Origin: Nocardioides sp. S5
GTDB lineage: Bacteria; Actinomycetota; Actinomycetes; Propionibacteriales; Nocardioidaceae
NCBI RefSeq assembly: GCF_017310035.1
Contig: NZ_CP022296.1
Span: 2,232,001 to 2,296,000 of the forward strand
Direction: 5' to 3'
DNA length: 64,000 nucleotides
Shown: one piece after another, positions 17,421-25,678 of the stretch
How positions within the stretch are numbered: position 1 is the first letter of the stretch
Layout of the letters: each line of letters starts with the position of its first letter
Translations under genes and position numbers: made by a program
The notes under the pieces: model-generated
What the model was told of the DNA's origin: nothing
Databases searched by the model: none
What the model saw: only the letters and a program-made list of their open reading frames with translations

Positions 17421-18597
17421 GCCACGCCCCCTCGACGGCGTCCGTGCGGTCGTCGTCAACTGGCGCGACCTCGACCACAGCCTCGCCGGTGGCTCCGAGC
17501 ACTACGCGTGGGAGTACGCCCGCGCCCTCCGGGAGGCTGGGGCGCGCGTGGAGTTCCTCACCGCGCGGGACCGCCACCAGCGCGCGACCGACGAGCGCGA
17601 CGGGATCCCCGTGCGCCGTGGCGGCAGCGCGATGACGTTCTACCCGTGGGCCGCCTGGCAGCTGCTGCGGCGCCGTCGTCGTCTCGACGTGGTCATCGAC
17701 CCCGAGTGCGGCATCCCGACCTTCTCGCCGCTCTTCGTGCGACGCCGGACCGCCGTGGTGCTGCTCGTCCACCACGTGCACCAGGAGCAGTTCCGCACCT
17801 ACTTCCCGCGTCCGCTCAGCACGCTGGGCAGGTGGCTCGAGGGCTGGCTGATGCCGCGCGTCTACCGCTCGGTGCCGACGTACGCTGTCTCCCGCTCCAC
17901 CGCGGAGGAGATGCGCGAGCTCCTCGGGTGGACGCCTCCCATCGGGATCCTGCAGAACGGCGCGACCGACCGTGCGGGGGAGTCGCACGCCGGTCCCGGC
18001 GCGCCCACGCAGGTCGCCGTGCTCGGGAGGCTGGTGCCCCACAAGCGGGTGGACGCCGTGGTGCGCGCGGTCGTCTCGCTCAAGCCCGAGCTCCCCGACC
18101 TCCGCCTCGACGTCGTCGGCCGGGGACCGGAGGCCGACGCGCTGGCCGCGCTGGTGGTCGAGCTGGACGCGGGCGACTACGTGACGCTGCACGGCTACCT
18201 CCCCGACGAGGAGCGTGACGCCGTGCTGGCGCGCAGCGGGCTGCACGTGTGCGCCTCCGACGCCGAGGGCTGGGGACAGGTGGTCATCGAGGCCGCCGCG
18301 CACGGCCTGCCGACGGTGGGCCGCGACGTGCCCGGGCTGCGGGACTCGATCGTCGACGGTGAGACCGGATGGCTGGTGGAGGCCGGGTCGGGCGAGCGGC
18401 TGCCCGAGGTGCTCGCCGAGCGCATCCGGCACGCGGTCGCGGTGCTCGGGGACGATGACGAGCGCGAACGCCTCGTCGCCGGCTGTCGCCAGTGGGCCTC
18501 GGGGTTCACCTGGGAACGGATGCACACCGAGGCGGTGGCAGCCACCGTGGGCGCCCTCGAGGGTCGCGACCTACTCGCGAGTTCTACTCGCGCGTAA
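17413..18597 (+). CDS. Family 4 glycosyltransferase (GT-B)
   Basis: This 394-residue GT-B enzyme has an N-terminal acceptor domain with GGSEHYAWEYARAL, the glycine-rich opening of GT4 proteins, and VLLVHHVHQEQFRTYFPR. The C-terminal donor domain has VAVLGRLVPHKRVDAVVRA, the LHGYLPDEERDAVLARS loop and the EGWGQVVIEAAAHGLP nucleotide-sugar motif, with the two Glu of the E-x7-E signature at about residues 284-291. It would add a sugar from a nucleotide donor to a lipid carrier or glycan in the cytoplasm. The ATG overlaps the GT2 stop by eight bases. It is the last gene of the AftD-like operon. Confidence 0.87.
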   Translation: MPEPRPLDGVRAVVVNWRDLDHSLAGGSEHYAWEYARALREAGARVEFLTARDRHQRATDERDGIPVRRGGSAMTFYPWAAWQLLRRRRRLDVVIDPECGIPTFSPLFVRRRTAVVLLVHHVHQEQFRTYFPRPLSTLGRWLEGWLMPRVYRSVPTYAVSRSTAEEMRELLGWTPPIGILQNGATDRAGESHAGPGAPTQVAVLGRLVPHKRVDAVVRAVVSLKPELPDLRLDVVGRGPEADALAALVVELDAGDYVTLHGYLPDEERDAVLARSGLHVCASDAEGWGQVVIEAAAHGLPTVGRDVPGLRDSIVDGETGWLVEAGSGERLPEVLAERIRHAVAVLGDDDERERLVAGCRQWASGFTWERMHTEAVAATVGALEGRDLLASSTRA

Positions 18598-18613
18598 CTC
18601 CTTGCCACAACAT

Positions 18614-18624
18614 GTGTCAGACAC
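18614..18624. promoter_or_regulatory. Palindrome GTGTCAGACAC before the DUF3068 promoter
   Basis: GTGTC-A-GACAC is a perfect 5-1-5 palindrome ending just before the likely -35 of the DUF3068 gene, a position suited to an operator. Confidence 0.35.
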
Positions 18625-18625
18625 G

Positions 18626-18654
18626 GTGCCAAGGCCCGATCCCGCTGCTACTGT
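18626..18654 (+). promoter_or_regulatory. Promoter for the DUF3068 gene
   Basis: GTGCCA (18626-18631) and TACTGT (18649-18654) are 17 bases apart. Transcription would begin near 18661, giving a leader of about 44 bases with a GGAGGGAGAA ribosome site. Confidence 0.5.
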
Positions 18655-18704
18655 GACGCTCGATCTGCGGTCAGCAGGCCGCTTCGGAGGGAGAACAGAT
18701 TCAC

Positions 18705-19643
18705 ATGCGACGTATCCTCGGCCCCGTCTTGGTGGGCCTCGGCTGCTTCTTCTTGGCAGTCGCTCTCCTGGTGCGATTCTACGCCTACCCCGAGCTGGCG
18801 GTGGCACCGGTGAACCAGAACAGCGTCACCAAGCTCCAGGCAGAGGACGCCACCTACTTCAACACCTCCACGCTCTCCGAGGAGCAGACCGACCTGTCGG
18901 TGCAGAACCTCACCCTGGGTGACGCCGAGGCGACCGAGGAGGCCGGCGACGACGTACGCGTGTGGTTCGGCTCCACCTCCATCCGCGCGGCGGACGGCAC
19001 CATCATCTCCCGCAGCCAGGAGCGCGTGGCCTTCGACGCCACCGACGGCGCGGCCGTCAACTGCTGCGAAGCCTTCAGCGAGACCACGGAGGGCGAGCGC
19101 ACCGCCGCCAACCGCGAGGGCCAGGTCTACAAGCTGCCCTTCAACACCCAGAAGCAGACCTACCAGTGGTGGGACGGCACGCTGGGCGAGTCGGTCGACA
19201 TGGAGTTCGTCGAGGAGACCGACGTCGACGGCCTGACCGTCTACCGCTTCGAGTCCGACGTCCCGGCCACCGAGGTCGGCACGCGGGAGATCCCGGGCTC
19301 GCTGGTCGACTCCGACGAGGCGGCCGTCACGGTCACCACCGTCTACGAGAACAGCAAGACGCTGTGGGTGGAGCCCGAGACCGGCGCCATCGTCGACCGC
19401 AACGAGACCACCCGCACCAGCCTGGAGTACGAGGGCGAGGAGGCGGTCGTGGCGACCGAGGCCAACCTCGAGTACACCGACGAGACCGTGGCGACCAACC
19501 GCGAGGACCTCGGCGACCTGGCCCAGCAGCTCTCGCTCGCCCGCACCACCGCGCCCATCGTGCTCGGTGTCCTCGGCCTGCTGCTGCTCGGCCTCGGCAT
19601 CCTGCTGGCCCGTCGCCGCAGCGCCGACCCGAAGGCCGGCTGA
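18705..19643 (+). CDS. DUF3068 (PorA family) membrane-anchored protein
   Basis: This 312-residue protein has an N-terminal membrane helix (residues about 5-25), an exported beta-rich domain of about 250 residues and a C-terminal helix (IVLGVLGLLLLGLGILLA) followed by a basic tail. That is the DUF3068/PorA layout: two membrane anchors with the middle part outside. The exported part is acidic and has one CC pair (VNCCEAF). Function is unknown for the family, although envelope association is usual. An ATG with GGAGGGAGAA about 11 bases upstream gives the start. It has its own promoter and is separated from the preceding operon by 107 bases. Confidence 0.82.
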   Translation: MRRILGPVLVGLGCFFLAVALLVRFYAYPELAVAPVNQNSVTKLQAEDATYFNTSTLSEEQTDLSVQNLTLGDAEATEEAGDDVRVWFGSTSIRAADGTIISRSQERVAFDATDGAAVNCCEAFSETTEGERTAANREGQVYKLPFNTQKQTYQWWDGTLGESVDMEFVEETDVDGLTVYRFESDVPATEVGTREIPGSLVDSDEAAVTVTTVYENSKTLWVEPETGAIVDRNETTRTSLEYEGEEAVVATEANLEYTDETVATNREDLGDLAQQLSLARTTAPIVLGVLGLLLLGLGILLARRRSADPKAG

Positions 19644-19686
19644 CCCGCCGCGACAGCGTCAGGGAGACGGCCAGCCGTCTGCCATC

Positions 19687-19730
19687 TCAGCCTCGTGGTC
19701 CGGGCTTGCTCGCCCGGACCACGAGGCTGA
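19687..19730. terminator. 19-bp perfect hairpin, bidirectional terminator
   Basis: Arms at 19687-19705 and 19712-19730 are perfectly complementary around the 6-base loop TTGCTC. The hairpin lies between convergent genes and covers the last codons and stop of the leftward methyltransferase. Confidence 0.75.
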
Positions 19731-20397
19731 TGCCTTTCCGGCCGCCGACGGGCAGCATCGACTCGATCGCGACGGCGGTGCGCAACCCGGCGTTGAGCAC
19801 GGGGTGCACCGGCTCCATCTCGCTCTCGCTCTCGGAGTGCCGGCGCCGTCGTGCCTTCGCCACCGGGCGCAGCAGGACGTTCCACGAGCGGACGTCGTCG
19901 ACGTGCAGGCCCACCGACTCCACGAGCGCGACCAGGCCCTCGCGGTCGTAGCGCCGGACGTGGCCGAGCGCGACGTCGTGGCCGCTCCAGAGGTCCATCC
20001 CTGCCGGGACCGCGACGAGCAGGCGCCCGCCCGGGCGCAGCACGCGCGCGGCCTCCGCGGCCACCTCGTCGTCCTCGACGACGTGCTCCCACATGTCGGT
20101 CGACATGACCAGGTCGAAGGTCTCGTCGGCGAAGGGCAGGTGGCGCGCGTCGCCGCGCAGCACCGGGAGCTGGCGGGCACGGGCGAGCCTCGCCGCCGCG
20201 GGGGAGTACTCCAGCCCGGTCACCGACCAACCGAGGTCGCGGAGCACGGCGGTGTTGCCCGCCGACCCACAGCCGACGTCGAGGGCGCGGCCGGTCGGGA
20301 CCTGGCGCACGAGGCGCCGGACCAGCGCCCGGCGGCCGGCGTACCACCAGTGCTTCTGCTCGAGCTGTGCCGACTTCCGGATCTCGTCCTCGTCCAC
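19687..20397 (-). CDS. Class I SAM-dependent methyltransferase
   Basis: This 236-residue Rossmann-fold methyltransferase opens with EQKHWWYAGRRALVRR, an N-terminus seen in methyltransferases of polysaccharide clusters. The SAM site is LDVGCGSAGNTAVL (motif I, about residues 40-53), then GDARHLPFADETFDLV and RVLRPGGRLLVAVP. A basic segment near residue 175 (KARRRRHSESE) may contact membrane or acceptor. The GTG start at 20397 is supported by TAGGCT seven bases upstream. The C-terminus is encoded by one arm of the 19-bp terminator hairpin. It resembles the methyltransferase at 24935-25654, on the other side of the MoxR operon. The substrate is unknown, possibly a lipid-linked sugar. Confidence 0.85.
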   Translation of the reverse strand: MDEDEIRKSAQLEQKHWWYAGRRALVRRLVRQVPTGRALDVGCGSAGNTAVLRDLGWSVTGLEYSPAAARLARARQLPVLRGDARHLPFADETFDLVMSTDMWEHVVEDDEVAAEAARVLRPGGRLLVAVPAGMDLWSGHDVALGHVRRYDREGLVALVESVGLHVDDVRSWNVLLRPVAKARRRRHSESESEMEPVHPVLNAGLRTAVAIESMLPVGGRKGISLVVRASKPGPRG

Positions 20398-20404
20398 GCG
20401 GGCG

Positions 20405-20410
20405 AGCCTA
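20405..20410 (-). promoter_or_regulatory. -10 element TAGGCT, leaderless methyltransferase start
   Basis: TAGGCT on the minus strand lies seven bases before the GTG at 20397. Confidence 0.5.
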
Positions 20411-20457
20411 GAGCACCTGCTTACGCGCATCCGCCCACCGCCCGGCGGCGACCTCAC

Positions 20458-20463
20458 TAGGAT
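20458..20463 (+). promoter_or_regulatory. -10 element TAGGAT, leaderless MoxR operon start
   Basis: TAGGAT is followed by six bases and the ATG at 20470. There is no ribosome site between them. Confidence 0.6.
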
Positions 20464-20469
20464 TCGGCC

Positions 20470-21432
20470 ATGGTCACCCAGGAGGACGTCGACAGGTTCG
20501 CGGAGCAGTTCGACGCCATGGCGGCCAACATCGAGCAGGCGCTGCTCGGCAAGGACCACCTCGTGCGGCTGACGCTGACCTGCCTGGTCGCCAACGGTCA
20601 CATCCTGCTCGAGGACTACCCCGGAACGGGCAAGACGATGCTCGCCCGCGCCCTGGCCAACACCATCCGCGGGTCCCACGCCCGCATCCAGTTCACCCCC
20701 GACCTGCTGCCCTCGGACGTCACCGGGGTGACGGTCTTCGACCAGCAGACCTCGCGCTTCGACTTCCACCCGGGCGCGGTCTTCCACAACCTGCTCCTGG
20801 CAGACGAGATCAACCGCGCCTCGCCCAAGACGCAGTCCGCGCTGCTCGAGGTCATGGAGGAGGGACACGTCACGGTCGACGGGGTGACCCACGACGTGCC
20901 CCGTCCCTTCATGGTGATCGCCACGCAGAACCCGATCGAGCAGGCCGGGACCTACCGGCTGCCGGAGGCCCAGCTCGACCGCTTCCTCGTCAAGACCTCC
21001 GTGGGCTACCCCGACGCGGACGCCACCGAGACGCTGCTGCGCGGCAGCGCCATCCGCGACCGTGCGGGCCTGGTGTCCCCGGTGGCGGGCCTCGGTGACA
21101 TCACGGCGATGGGCGAGGTGGCCGACCGCATCCACGTCGACGACGCGCTCATCCGCTACGTCCGGCTCGTCGCGGAGGCGACCCGGGAGCACCCCGACGT
21201 ACGGGTGGGTCTCTCCCCCCGCGGCGCGCTCGCCCTCGTCCGGGTCGCCAAGGTGTGGGCCGCCGCCGCACGCCGCACGCACGTCGTCCCCCAGGACGTC
21301 GCGACCCTGGCCACCCCCGTCCTCAACCACCGGCTCCTGCTGCGTCCCGAGGCCGTGTTCGGCGACACCACGGTGGAGGCGGTGATCGACGACATCGTCG
21401 CGTCGGTCGCCGCGCCCACCGGACGCGGGTGA
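20470..21432 (+). CDS. MoxR family AAA+ ATPase
   Basis: This 320-residue AAA+ ATPase is of the MoxR/RavA clade, thought to act as a chaperone that matures or activates partner proteins. Walker A is DYPGTGKTMLARAL (about residues 52-65), Walker B is LLLADEINRASPKTQ (about 112-126) and MVIATQNPIEQAGTYRLPE carries sensor 1. VGLSPRGALALVRVAK belongs to the C-terminal lid. It is the first gene of a tight three-gene operon with DUF58 and a transglutaminase-fold protein, the standard MoxR arrangement. The stop overlaps the next ATG (TGATG). The leaderless-type TAGGAT sits six bases before the ATG. Confidence 0.93.
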   Translation: MVTQEDVDRFAEQFDAMAANIEQALLGKDHLVRLTLTCLVANGHILLEDYPGTGKTMLARALANTIRGSHARIQFTPDLLPSDVTGVTVFDQQTSRFDFHPGAVFHNLLLADEINRASPKTQSALLEVMEEGHVTVDGVTHDVPRPFMVIATQNPIEQAGTYRLPEAQLDRFLVKTSVGYPDADATETLLRGSAIRDRAGLVSPVAGLGDITAMGEVADRIHVDDALIRYVRLVAEATREHPDVRVGLSPRGALALVRVAKVWAAAARRTHVVPQDVATLATPVLNHRLLLRPEAVFGDTTVEAVIDDIVASVAAPTGRG

Positions 21433-22607
21433 TGGCACCGGCGGTCCTGAGGGGCGCCACGGCGGCCGTCTCACGACGGGTCACCCCCACGGGACGGGGT
21501 CTCGGAGGGCTCGCGCTCGTGGCGGGCTGGCTGGGGGAGCGCTACCAGTGGACCGAGCTCGTCCACCTCGCTGCCAGCATCGGGGTCGTGCTGGCGCTGG
21601 GTGCGGCGACGGTGCTGCTGCCCCGACGCGCGGTGGTCGACCTGGAGCTGCGACCCTCGCGCGTCACGGTGGGCGACGGCGCGGTGGCCGCACTCGACAT
21701 CCGCGCCCACCGGTTGCCGCTGCTCGCCCCCACCTTCGTCGTGCGCACCGCGGGCGACGCACGCGGCGTACGCCCGTCGCTGGTGACGGCCTCCCGCCCG
21801 GCCCGGGTCGACCTGGCCCTGCCCACCGAGCACCGCGGCATCGTGGGCGTGGGCCCGACGGTCCACGTGCGCACCGACCTGTTCGGCGCCTTCCGTCGCG
21901 AGCGCGCGGTGACCCCGTCCCTGCTCCTGCACGTGCGTCCGAGGATCGTGCACCTGCCGTCGCTGTCGGCCGGGATGGTGCACGACTTGGAAGGGGTGCC
22001 CAGCGACCGGCTCACGGCGAGCGACCTCTCCTTCCACGCCCTGCGCGAGTACGTGCCCGGCGACGACCCGCGCCACGTCCACTGGAAGTCGTCGGCCCGC
22101 GCGGGGTCGCTCCTCGTGCGCCAGTTCCAGCTCACCCGCCACAGCCACGCCTCGGTGCTGCTCGACCCGCACCGGGACAGCTACGTCGACGCGGCGGAGT
22201 TCGAGCTCGCGGTCTCGGCCGCCACGTCCGTGGCCGTCCGTGCGGCCCAGGACGGCTTCGAGGTGGCGTTCGCGTGCGGTGACGACGTGACGGTGACGAG
22301 CGAGGTCTCCACCCTGCTGGACCTGGCCTGCCGGTTCACGTGGGGCAGCCGCGACCTGCAGCACACCTGTGCCCGGCTCTCGGGCGGGATGGGCGGCAGC
22401 AGCCTGGTGGCCACGGTGACCGGGAGCCGGGCCGACGAGGCGGCCGTGCGCCGCGCGGTCAGTCACTTCCCGACGTCCGCCGACGTGCTCGGCGTGCGCG
22501 CCGAGCACGGCGCCGAGCCCCGCACCGTGCGCAGCGGCCGGTCCACCTCCCTGGTGGTGGCCGACCTCCCGCACCTCGCGCCCCTGCTCGCGAAGAGTCT
22601 CGGATGA
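21432..22607 (+). CDS. DUF58 domain protein, MoxR partner
   Basis: This 391-residue protein has two N-terminal membrane helices (about residues 22-60). A cytoplasmic or extracytoplasmic beta domain follows, then the DUF58 signature LREYVPGDDPRHVHWKSSAR at about residues 205-224. The C-terminal part has a degenerate von Willebrand A-like fold (HASVLLDPHRDSY). Such proteins are the usual partners of MoxR ATPases. The ATG overlaps the moxR stop by one base. Its own stop overlaps the next gene in ATGA, so all three are coupled. The process served is not known from sequence; the setting suggests the envelope. Confidence 0.9.
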   Translation: MAPAVLRGATAAVSRRVTPTGRGLGGLALVAGWLGERYQWTELVHLAASIGVVLALGAATVLLPRRAVVDLELRPSRVTVGDGAVAALDIRAHRLPLLAPTFVVRTAGDARGVRPSLVTASRPARVDLALPTEHRGIVGVGPTVHVRTDLFGAFRRERAVTPSLLLHVRPRIVHLPSLSAGMVHDLEGVPSDRLTASDLSFHALREYVPGDDPRHVHWKSSARAGSLLVRQFQLTRHSHASVLLDPHRDSYVDAAEFELAVSAATSVAVRAAQDGFEVAFACGDDVTVTSEVSTLLDLACRFTWGSRDLQHTCARLSGGMGGSSLVATVTGSRADEAAVRRAVSHFPTSADVLGVRAEHGAEPRTVRSGRSTSLVVADLPHLAPLLAKSLG

Positions 22608-24922
22608 CGACCGCCGAGCGCCCAGCCGAGCACCGCCCGACCTCGTGGGTGGACGTGGTCGCGCCGGTGGTGCTGGTGCTCGTGGTCCTGACCGCGCTGG
22701 AGGGCAGCTATTCCGACCGCTCCTACCTCGTCGTCGGCGGCCTCGGTGCCGTGATGGCCACGGCTCTGGCCACCGTCGCCTGGACGCAGGGCCGCTCGCG
22801 CTCGGAGCTCGTGCTCACCCTGCTGGTCCTCTTCGCCCCGCTCGGAGCACTGGTCTCGCGCCACGAGGGCGACCTCGTCACCGTCCCTGGACCCGACTCC
22901 ATGTCCGCGGTGCTCACCGGTGCGGTCACCGGCCCGGGTGAGCTGCTGAGCACGATCCCCCCGGCGGACGCCGCGGGCGCACCGCTGGTCCTCACCTTCA
23001 TCCTCGGCTACGTGCTGGCCGGGAGCTGCGCGGCGCTGGCGCTCTTCAGCCGGCGACCGGTCCTGCCGCTCCTGCCCGTCCTGTTCGGGCTGGTGCTCGC
23101 CATCCTGCTCGGCGTGCAGGACCCGGGCCTGGACGGCGTACGCCTGCTCGTGCTGGCCGCGACCGCGGTCGCGTGGTCGTCGGCGCGTGGGCACCGGGCC
23201 GGCCCGACGGCCGTGCGCAACGCCGGTGCCGTCCGGTCCCTCGTCGCGCTGGTGGTGGCCGGGGGAGTCGCCGCCCTGCTCGGGACCGTCATCGAGCCGC
23301 CGGCGCCGTCCGCCGACGACCAGCGCTGGGTGCTGCGGGGGCAGGTCGGCGACGGGCAGGACGTCTCCCGGCTGGACAACCCGCTGTCGCGCTTCCGCAT
23401 CTTCACCCGCCAGCTGCCCGGCACGCCCGGCAACGTCTTCAACGAGACCCTCCTCAAGGTCACCGGGCTGCCGCGCGACACCCCGATGCGCTTCGTCACC
23501 CTCGACGTCTACGACGGCACGACCTGGAGCCCCGGCAACCGGACCGTCGAGGGCCGCAGCGACTCCCTCTTCCTCCGCATCGGGCAGGAGGTCGCAGCGC
23601 CCCTGCGCGGTCGTCCGGCGACCGTGGAGGTCAGCGTGCGCCGCGCCTACGAGGGCACCAGCTGGCTGCCGCTCGCCGGACAGCTGACCTCGCTCGAGTT
23701 CACCTACCTCGACGGCCGCGCCCAGCGCGAGGACGTGAGGTACAACCCCGCCACGCTCACCGCGATGGTGCGCGGCGGGCTGGTGCGTCGCGACGACTAC
23801 GCGTTCACGGCCGTGCTGCCGCGATCGGAGCTGCGCGTGGGGATGATGCCCTACCGTCGCGGTCGCAGCCAGCCCGCGGGCCGGTTCCTCGACGACGCGC
23901 TCACCCCGTGGCGCCAGGCGTCCCTCACCCCGATGCAGCGCGTGTTCAGCGTCGCCGACTACCTGCGCACCAACGGGCGCTACAGCGACGGCGCCGAGTC
24001 GTGGGAGCAGCGCTTCACCGCCGGCCACGACGCCGCCCGGCTGGGCGCGGGGTTCTTCGAGGCGGACCAGATGGTGGGCGACCACGAGCAGTACGCCGCC
24101 CTGCTGGCGCTGGCGGCGAACCGTCTGGGCGTGCCCGCACGGGTCGTCGTCGGTGCGGTGCCGGGTGACGACGGACTGGTGCGCGGCAGCGACGTGACGA
24201 CATGGGTGGAGGTCCGGGTGGCCGACGGCTCGTGGCGGGTCCTGCCTGCGGAGCTCTACCTCAGCACCCGGCCCCCGCGTCGCACCGATCCGCCGAAGCA
24301 GGACCCGGGCGCGTTCGTGGTCGCGGAGGAGGAGGCGGCGGAGAAGGAGAAGGGTCCTCGCTCGCAGCCGCCCACCGCCGAGCCCGAGCGAGAGACCCTG
24401 CCGCCGACCGCGGAGCCCCAGGGCTCCCGTGTGCCGGGCATCGTGGCCGGCGTGCTCGTGGCCCTCCTCCTCGTCGGCGCGGTCCCGGCGGCCAAGTGGT
24501 GGCGGCGGCGTCGGCGGCGCACGTCGGGATCGCCGGCCGGCCGGGTGGCGGGCGCGTGGCAGGAGCTGCTCGACCTCGTCGTGGACCTCGGTCAGCCGGT
24601 CCCCGCCGGCGCACCGCGGCCGACGCAGGCCGCGGTCATCGGGCGGGGCCTCGACCTCGCCCGGATGGCGGACGGCGTCTTCGCACCGGTGCCGCCCCGC
24701 GAGGACGAGGTGTCGAGCGCGTGGGACCTCCTCGCCGTGGAACGCCGCGACCTCCTCGCCCAGCACGGCGCCCGGGGGCGGCTGCGGGCCTGGTGGGGAC
24801 CGGCGTCGCTGCGGGGCAGCGTCCGGACGGCGGTGCGACGGGCCTTCTCGGCCCCGCAGCAGGACGTCGTGCAGGCCGCGTCCCCGGACCGGGAGCACGC
24901 CGGCGAGCTCGTGGGGCGCTGA
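22604..24922 (+). CDS. TgpA-like membrane protein with a degenerate transglutaminase-fold domain
   Basis: This 772-residue protein has about six N-terminal helices (residues 15-240), a large extracytoplasmic transglutaminase-like domain (about 300-560), a Pro/Glu-rich linker, one helix (about 605-630) and a cytoplasmic tail of about 140 residues. The transglutaminase fold is clear from GDHEQYAALLALAANRLGVP and TTWVEVRVADGSWRVLP. None of the catalytic triad is present: the Cys of G-x-C-E is His494, the His of HAWVEV is Thr533, and the Asp of the FDPT turn is missing near 548. It is therefore probably a binding or scaffold domain rather than an enzyme. It ends the MoxR operon, and its stop lies in a palindrome shared with the next convergent gene. 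Confidence 0.85.
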   Translation: MTTAERPAEHRPTSWVDVVAPVVLVLVVLTALEGSYSDRSYLVVGGLGAVMATALATVAWTQGRSRSELVLTLLVLFAPLGALVSRHEGDLVTVPGPDSMSAVLTGAVTGPGELLSTIPPADAAGAPLVLTFILGYVLAGSCAALALFSRRPVLPLLPVLFGLVLAILLGVQDPGLDGVRLLVLAATAVAWSSARGHRAGPTAVRNAGAVRSLVALVVAGGVAALLGTVIEPPAPSADDQRWVLRGQVGDGQDVSRLDNPLSRFRIFTRQLPGTPGNVFNETLLKVTGLPRDTPMRFVTLDVYDGTTWSPGNRTVEGRSDSLFLRIGQEVAAPLRGRPATVEVSVRRAYEGTSWLPLAGQLTSLEFTYLDGRAQREDVRYNPATLTAMVRGGLVRRDDYAFTAVLPRSELRVGMMPYRRGRSQPAGRFLDDALTPWRQASLTPMQRVFSVADYLRTNGRYSDGAESWEQRFTAGHDAARLGAGFFEADQMVGDHEQYAALLALAANRLGVPARVVVGAVPGDDGLVRGSDVTTWVEVRVADGSWRVLPAELYLSTRPPRRTDPPKQDPGAFVVAEEEAAEKEKGPRSQPPTAEPERETLPPTAEPQGSRVPGIVAGVLVALLLVGAVPAAKWWRRRRRRTSGSPAGRVAGAWQELLDLVVDLGQPVPAGAPRPTQAAVIGRGLDLARMADGVFAPVPPREDEVSSAWDLLAVERRDLLAQHGARGRLRAWWGPASLRGSVRTAVRRAFSAPQQDVVQAASPDREHAGELVGR

Positions 24923-24937
24923 GCCCGGTCGGGCTCA
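24920..24937. terminator. Palindrome containing both convergent stop codons
   Basis: TGAGCCCG (24920-24927) and CGGGCTCA (24930-24937) form an 8-bp hairpin with a 2-base loop. The first TGA is the stop of the rightward gene and the last TCA is the complement of the stop of the leftward gene. Confidence 0.5.
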
Positions 24938-25654
24938 CACCCGACGGGCAGCGAGGACGACCGAGGAGCCGAACGGCAGGTCGCGGCTGCGGAGCACGCG
25001 ATCGTCGACGCGGGTGGCGCGCAGCAGCGCCCGCTCGACCAGTGGGTGCACCTGCGGGAGCTCCGGCTCGGTGCCGGAAGGCGCGGGTGTGGGGGCGCGG
25101 CGCTCACTGATGCGTCGCCGCAGCCGGTCCGCGGCGAAGGCGGGGAAGGTCGCCCCGAAGGCGTACGTTGCCCGCTCGACGCGGAACCCTGCGCCGGTCA
25201 CGGCGTCCACGGCGCGGCGGCGGGTGTAGCGCCGGTGGTGGTGGTTGGCCTCGTCGAACTCGGTCCACGCCCACTGGTAGGCCGGCACCGACATCAGGAA
25301 GACGCCGCCCGGTGCGAGCACCCGCGCCGCCTCGGACAGTGCGAGCGCCTCGGGTGCGCAGTGCTCGATGACGTCGAAGGCGGCGACCACGTCGAAGGAC
25401 GCGTCGGCGAAGGGCAGCGCGGTGGCAGAGCCGCACACGCCGCCGGGGACGAGTCCCCGAGGGTCGATGTCCATCGCGACCTTGAGGTCCGAGGCCGCCA
25501 GCCAGCCGACGCTCGGGCCGTCCGCGCTGCCCACGTCGAGGACCCGCCTGGCGCCGGCGGCGTACGGCTCCAGGACGGTCTGCAGCAGCCGGGCGCGGGC
25601 GGTGTACCACCAGTACTCAGGCACGTTGAGCGACGGGGAACCTGCCGTGATCAT
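24935..25654 (-). CDS. Class I SAM-dependent methyltransferase
   Basis: This 239-residue methyltransferase opens with PEYWWYTARARLLQ, like the KHWWYAGRRALV start of the methyltransferase at 19687-20397. The SAM-binding motif reads LDVGSADGPSVGWL, with an acidic post-I residue in AMDIDPRG, then GSATALPFADASFDVV and RVLAPGGVFLMSVP. A C-terminal region of about 60 residues follows. The ATG at 25654 has CACACT six bases upstream, overlapping the control region of the divergent GT2. Its placement beside two glycan operons suggests methylation of a sugar or lipid carrier, but no substrate can be named. Confidence 0.85.
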   Translation of the reverse strand: MITAGSPSLNVPEYWWYTARARLLQTVLEPYAAGARRVLDVGSADGPSVGWLAASDLKVAMDIDPRGLVPGGVCGSATALPFADASFDVVAAFDVIEHCAPEALALSEAARVLAPGGVFLMSVPAYQWAWTEFDEANHHHRRYTRRRAVDAVTGAGFRVERATYAFGATFPAFAADRLRRRISERRAPTPAPSGTEPELPQVHPLVERALLRATRVDDRVLRSRDLPFGSSVVLAARRV

Positions 25655-25660
25655 GGCGCG

Positions 25661-25666
25661 AGTGTG
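25661..25666 (-). promoter_or_regulatory. -10-like CACACT, leaderless methyltransferase start
   Basis: CACACT on the minus strand lies six bases before the ATG at 25654, and 12 bases from the oppositely directed TAGTTT of the GT2 gene. Confidence 0.4.
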
Positions 25667-25678
25667 TCAGGTGAGTGC

